From positions 1 to 7,446 of the forward strand of contig CAZXCK010000171.1 in the NCBI GenBank assembly GCA_964639225.1: a stretch of DNA of 7,446 nt. Reading direction: 5' to 3'. Positions 5,866 through 7,446 of this stretch are shown here, one piece after another. Position numbers and translations under genes: made by a program. Every line of letters starts with the position of its first letter. The first letter of the stretch is position 1. Under the pieces are notes generated by a model. That model made no database searches and was not told the DNA's origin. It worked only from the letters and a program-made list of their open reading frames with translations. Source of the DNA: CAZXCK01 sp964639225. GTDB lineage: Bacteria > Chloroflexota > Anaerolineae > Aggregatilineales > Phototrophicaceae.

Positions 5866-6495
5866 ATGGACTTCAAGAGGGCTCTTGTCCTGGCCCCGCA
5901 CACCGACGATGGCGAGTTCGGCTGTGGCGGGACGATCAGCCGACTCGTCCGCCAGGGGTGCGCCGTGCACTACGTGGCGTTCTCCATCTGCGAGCAATCG
6001 GTGCCCGAAGGGCTGCCCCGGGATATCCTCGCGACCGAGGTGATGGCAGCGACCGCGGTTCTGGGAATCGACGCCGATCGGGTTCATGTGAACCGATTGC
6101 CGGTCAGGAGCTTCCCCGAGCACCGCCAATGGATTCTGGAGGAACTGATCAGGTTACGCCGCGAGGTGGCGCCGGAACTCGTCTTGACCCCGGCGTCCTT
6201 CGACGTGCACCAGGACCATCAGGTGGTCCACCAGGAGAGCGTCCGGGCATTTCGGAGCTGTTGCTTGCTCGGATACGAGTTGCCGTGGAACAACCTCGAG
6301 TTCAGGCACGGAGTGTTCGTAAGGCTTGAAGAGGCTGACCTCGATCGCAAGCAGGCGGCGATCGCGTGCTATGAGTCGCAGGCGTTCCGCGCCTATTCCC
6401 GGGATCGGATGTTCCACGACCTCGCGGCGCTCCGGGGCGGCCAGTGCGGCCATCGCCATGCAGAGGCGTTCGAGAATCTCCGCTGGATCCTCTGA
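5866..6495 (+). CDS. PIG-L/LmbE-family zinc-dependent N-deacetylase
   Basis: A 209-residue cytoplasmic protein of the family that removes acetyl groups from N-acetylglucosamine-type substrates (GlcNAc-PI de-N-acetylase, MshB, BshB). Motif one, APHTDDGEFGCGG (10-22), gives His12 and Asp15 as zinc ligands and Asp14 as the likely general base; Thr13 replaces the common Pro. Motif two, HQDHQVVH (115-122), supplies the third histidine ligand. LGYELPWNN (135-143) after it resembles, from memory, deacetylases of polysaccharide loci more than those of mycothiol or bacillithiol synthesis. No signal peptide or membrane segment is visible. The ATG lies one base after the glycosyltransferase stop, with GGAG five bases upstream, so it is the last gene of the operon. 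The inferred role is to free an amine on the nucleotide sugar or lipid-linked glycan. Whether it acts before or after the amidotransferase is unknown, and the substrate is unproven. Confidence 0.88.
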   Translation: MDFKRALVLAPHTDDGEFGCGGTISRLVRQGCAVHYVAFSICEQSVPEGLPRDILATEVMAATAVLGIDADRVHVNRLPVRSFPEHRQWILEELIRLRREVAPELVLTPASFDVHQDHQVVHQESVRAFRSCCLLGYELPWNNLEFRHGVFVRLEEADLDRKQAAIACYESQAFRAYSRDRMFHDLAALRGGQCGHRHAEAFENLRWIL

Positions 6496-6530
6496 GGCCT
6501 CCAGGGGCAGAGTTCTCCAGGCGGATATAT

Positions 6531-7446
6531 TTAGACCCTGGGCTGCCCCAGCCGGCATAGCTTCGGCTGGAAGCGCATGGGAACCTCACAGCCGGTCTCG
6601 ATCGACTCGTAGATCGCCATGATCAACTCGAGGCTCTTGCGCCCCTCGAGCCCATCGACGAGCTGCTCCCGGCCCGTGCGAATGCAGTCGATCACGTGCT
6701 CGTAGTACGACCGATGCCCGAAACCGTAGACGTCGGGAGGATTGACCGAGTACTCGGCAAGCACGCGCTCGTCATCCTCGGTCTTCTCGGTGAAGTTCCA
6801 CGTCTTCATCTCGTTGAGCGCGAAACCACCGACCTCCACGGTGCCCTTCTCGCCGAGAATCGAGAGCGACCCTTCCAGGTCGACCGGTCGGGTCGCCGTG
6901 GTCGCCTCGATGACTCCAAGAGCACCATTATGGAATCGCAGCACGACCACGGCGGTGTCCTCGGTCTCGATGTCGACCAGGGCGGTTCGACTGACTCCGT
7001 AGACCGTGTCGACTTCGCCCATCATCCACTCCAGCACATCGATGTGGTGGCTGGCCTGGTTGGTGAGAACGCCACCGTCGAGAGCCCAGGTCCCCCGCCA
7101 GGGATCCTGGTCGTAGTACTCCTGGGTTCGGCACCAGCGGACCCTCACCGTGCCGATGATGAGCTTGCCGAACCGGCCGGCATCCAGAGCTTCGCGCGTC
7201 TTCACGATCGGAACGTTGAATCGGTTCTGCTTGATCACGAATAAGCGGACCTGGTGCTCAGCGCAGACCCGGATCATCTCATCCGCATCGTTCAGCGTCA
7301 GTGCCATGGGCTTCTCGACCACCAGGTGGCGCCCGTAGGGCGCAAGCTCCAGGACATGCCGGGCGTGGCGGCCACTCTCGGTGAGGATCGAGACGACATC
7401 GATCGGCACGCCACTCCTCACCATTTCGTGCATGTCGCCAAAATGG
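6531..7446 (-). CDS. Gfo/Idh/MocA-family oxidoreductase, N-terminus cut by window edge; possibly WbpB-like
   Basis: NAD(P)-dependent sugar dehydrogenase or oxidase, 304 residues visible. The reading frame runs off the right edge (HFGD precedes the first in-window Met at 7433), and the GxGxxG dinucleotide-binding strand lies outside. Counting from that Met, DVVSILTES (12-20) ends the Rossmann part. Glu40-Lys41-Pro42 is the family's EKP motif with the catalytic lysine. GGVLTNQASHHID (120-132) is the catalytic histidine region, with His130 and Asp132. LSILGEKGTVEV (190-201) and RKSLELIMAIYESIETG (265-281) are typical of the C-terminal sheet domain and tail. The motif WRGTWALDGG (112-121) suggests the group found in surface-polysaccharide loci. 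A WbpB/WlbA role (3-oxidation of UDP-GlcNAc uronic acid) would supply the kind of sugar the neighbouring amidotransferase uses, but myo-inositol or other sugar dehydrogenases share this fold. It converges on the central operon with 35 bases between stops, so it is transcribed separately. Confidence 0.9.
   Translation of the reverse strand, partial: HFGDMHEMVRSGVPIDVVSILTESGRHARHVLELAPYGRHLVVEKPMALTLNDADEMIRVCAEHQVRLFVIKQNRFNVPIVKTREALDAGRFGKLIIGTVRVRWCRTQEYYDQDPWRGTWALDGGVLTNQASHHIDVLEWMMGEVDTVYGVSRTALVDIETEDTAVVVLRFHNGALGVIEATTATRPVDLEGSLSILGEKGTVEVGGFALNEMKTWNFTEKTEDDERVLAEYSVNPPDVYGFGHRSYYEHVIDCIRTGREQLVDGLEGRKSLELIMAIYESIETGCEVPMRFQPKLCRLGQPRV
6548..6570. repeat. Seven-base hairpin in the convergent 3' end
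   Basis: CCAGCCG (6548-6554) and CGGCTGG (6564-6570) form a perfect stem with a nine-base loop. It lies inside the last codons of the oxidoreductase and about 53 bases past the deacetylase stop. Neither side carries a T tract, so a terminator role for the plus-strand operon is only possible, and coding constraint could explain it. Confidence 0.3.

Noticed and set aside
4575..5903. Long open frame on the minus strand opposite the second glycosyltransferase
   Set aside because: It is antisense to a complete GT-B protein, with no motifs and a His-, Gln-, Pro- and Arg-rich shadow composition.
6496..6530. Bidirectional terminator between the convergent stops
   Set aside because: Only a short mismatched stem (GCCT with AGGC) can be drawn, and there is no T tract on either side.
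1..7446. CRISPR array, tRNA or rRNA gene, insertion sequence or attachment site
   Set aside because: I found no direct-repeat array, tRNA-like cloverleaf, transposase or terminal repeats. The window is almost filled by the seven genes.

Overview
The window is GC-rich bacterial DNA that is almost entirely coding. It carries seven genes in three transcription blocks. All fit cell-surface polysaccharide assembly (O-antigen, capsule or exopolysaccharide) and the making of a modified amino sugar. Nothing fixes the species. High GC, non-ATG starts (GTG, TTG and probably CTG) and tightly packed genes suit many high-GC Gram-negative or metagenomic lineages, and I would not name a phylum.

Left block (minus strand, 1873 to 52): a GNAT-fold acetyltransferase followed by a family 4 (GT-B) glycosyltransferase, ending at a strong hairpin at 29-47. 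A 160-base divergent region (1874-2033) separates it from the central block. It holds a candidate promoter and a dyad.

Central block (plus strand, 2034 to 6495): hisH-like glutaminase, hisF-like ammonia-channel subunit, WbpG/PseA-type N-acetyl-sugar amidotransferase, a second family 4 glycosyltransferase and a PIG-L/LmbE deacetylase. The genes are separated by 1, 72, -4 and 1 bases, so this looks like one operon. The HisF-like protein has lost the first catalytic aspartate of histidine biosynthesis (position 11 is Leu) but keeps the ammonia-gate residues and Asp130. The HisH-like protein keeps its Cys-His-Glu triad. With the amidotransferase next door, this is a dedicated ammonia-delivery set that turns an N-acetyl group on a nucleotide sugar into an acetamidino group, as known for Pseudomonas aeruginosa HisH2/HisF2/WbpG. 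It is not part of a histidine operon. The order hisH-hisF-amidotransferase-glycosyltransferase matches the hisH2-hisF2-wbpG-wbpH order of that O-antigen cluster, but the next gene here is a deacetylase.

Right block (minus strand, window edge to 6531): a Gfo/Idh/MocA oxidoreductase, cut at its N-terminus by the window edge and converging on the central operon. A WbpB-like role in oxidising a UDP-sugar uronate would fit but is not proven.

Inferred scheme: the oxidoreductase and enzymes outside the window build a diamino or uronic nucleotide sugar. The acetyltransferase and deacetylase set its N-acylation, the HisH/HisF/amidotransferase set installs the amidine, and the two glycosyltransferases place sugars in the repeat unit. 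Each part belongs to a known family. What looks unusual is the addition of a deacetylase to the amidotransferase operon and the probable CTG start of the second glycosyltransferase.
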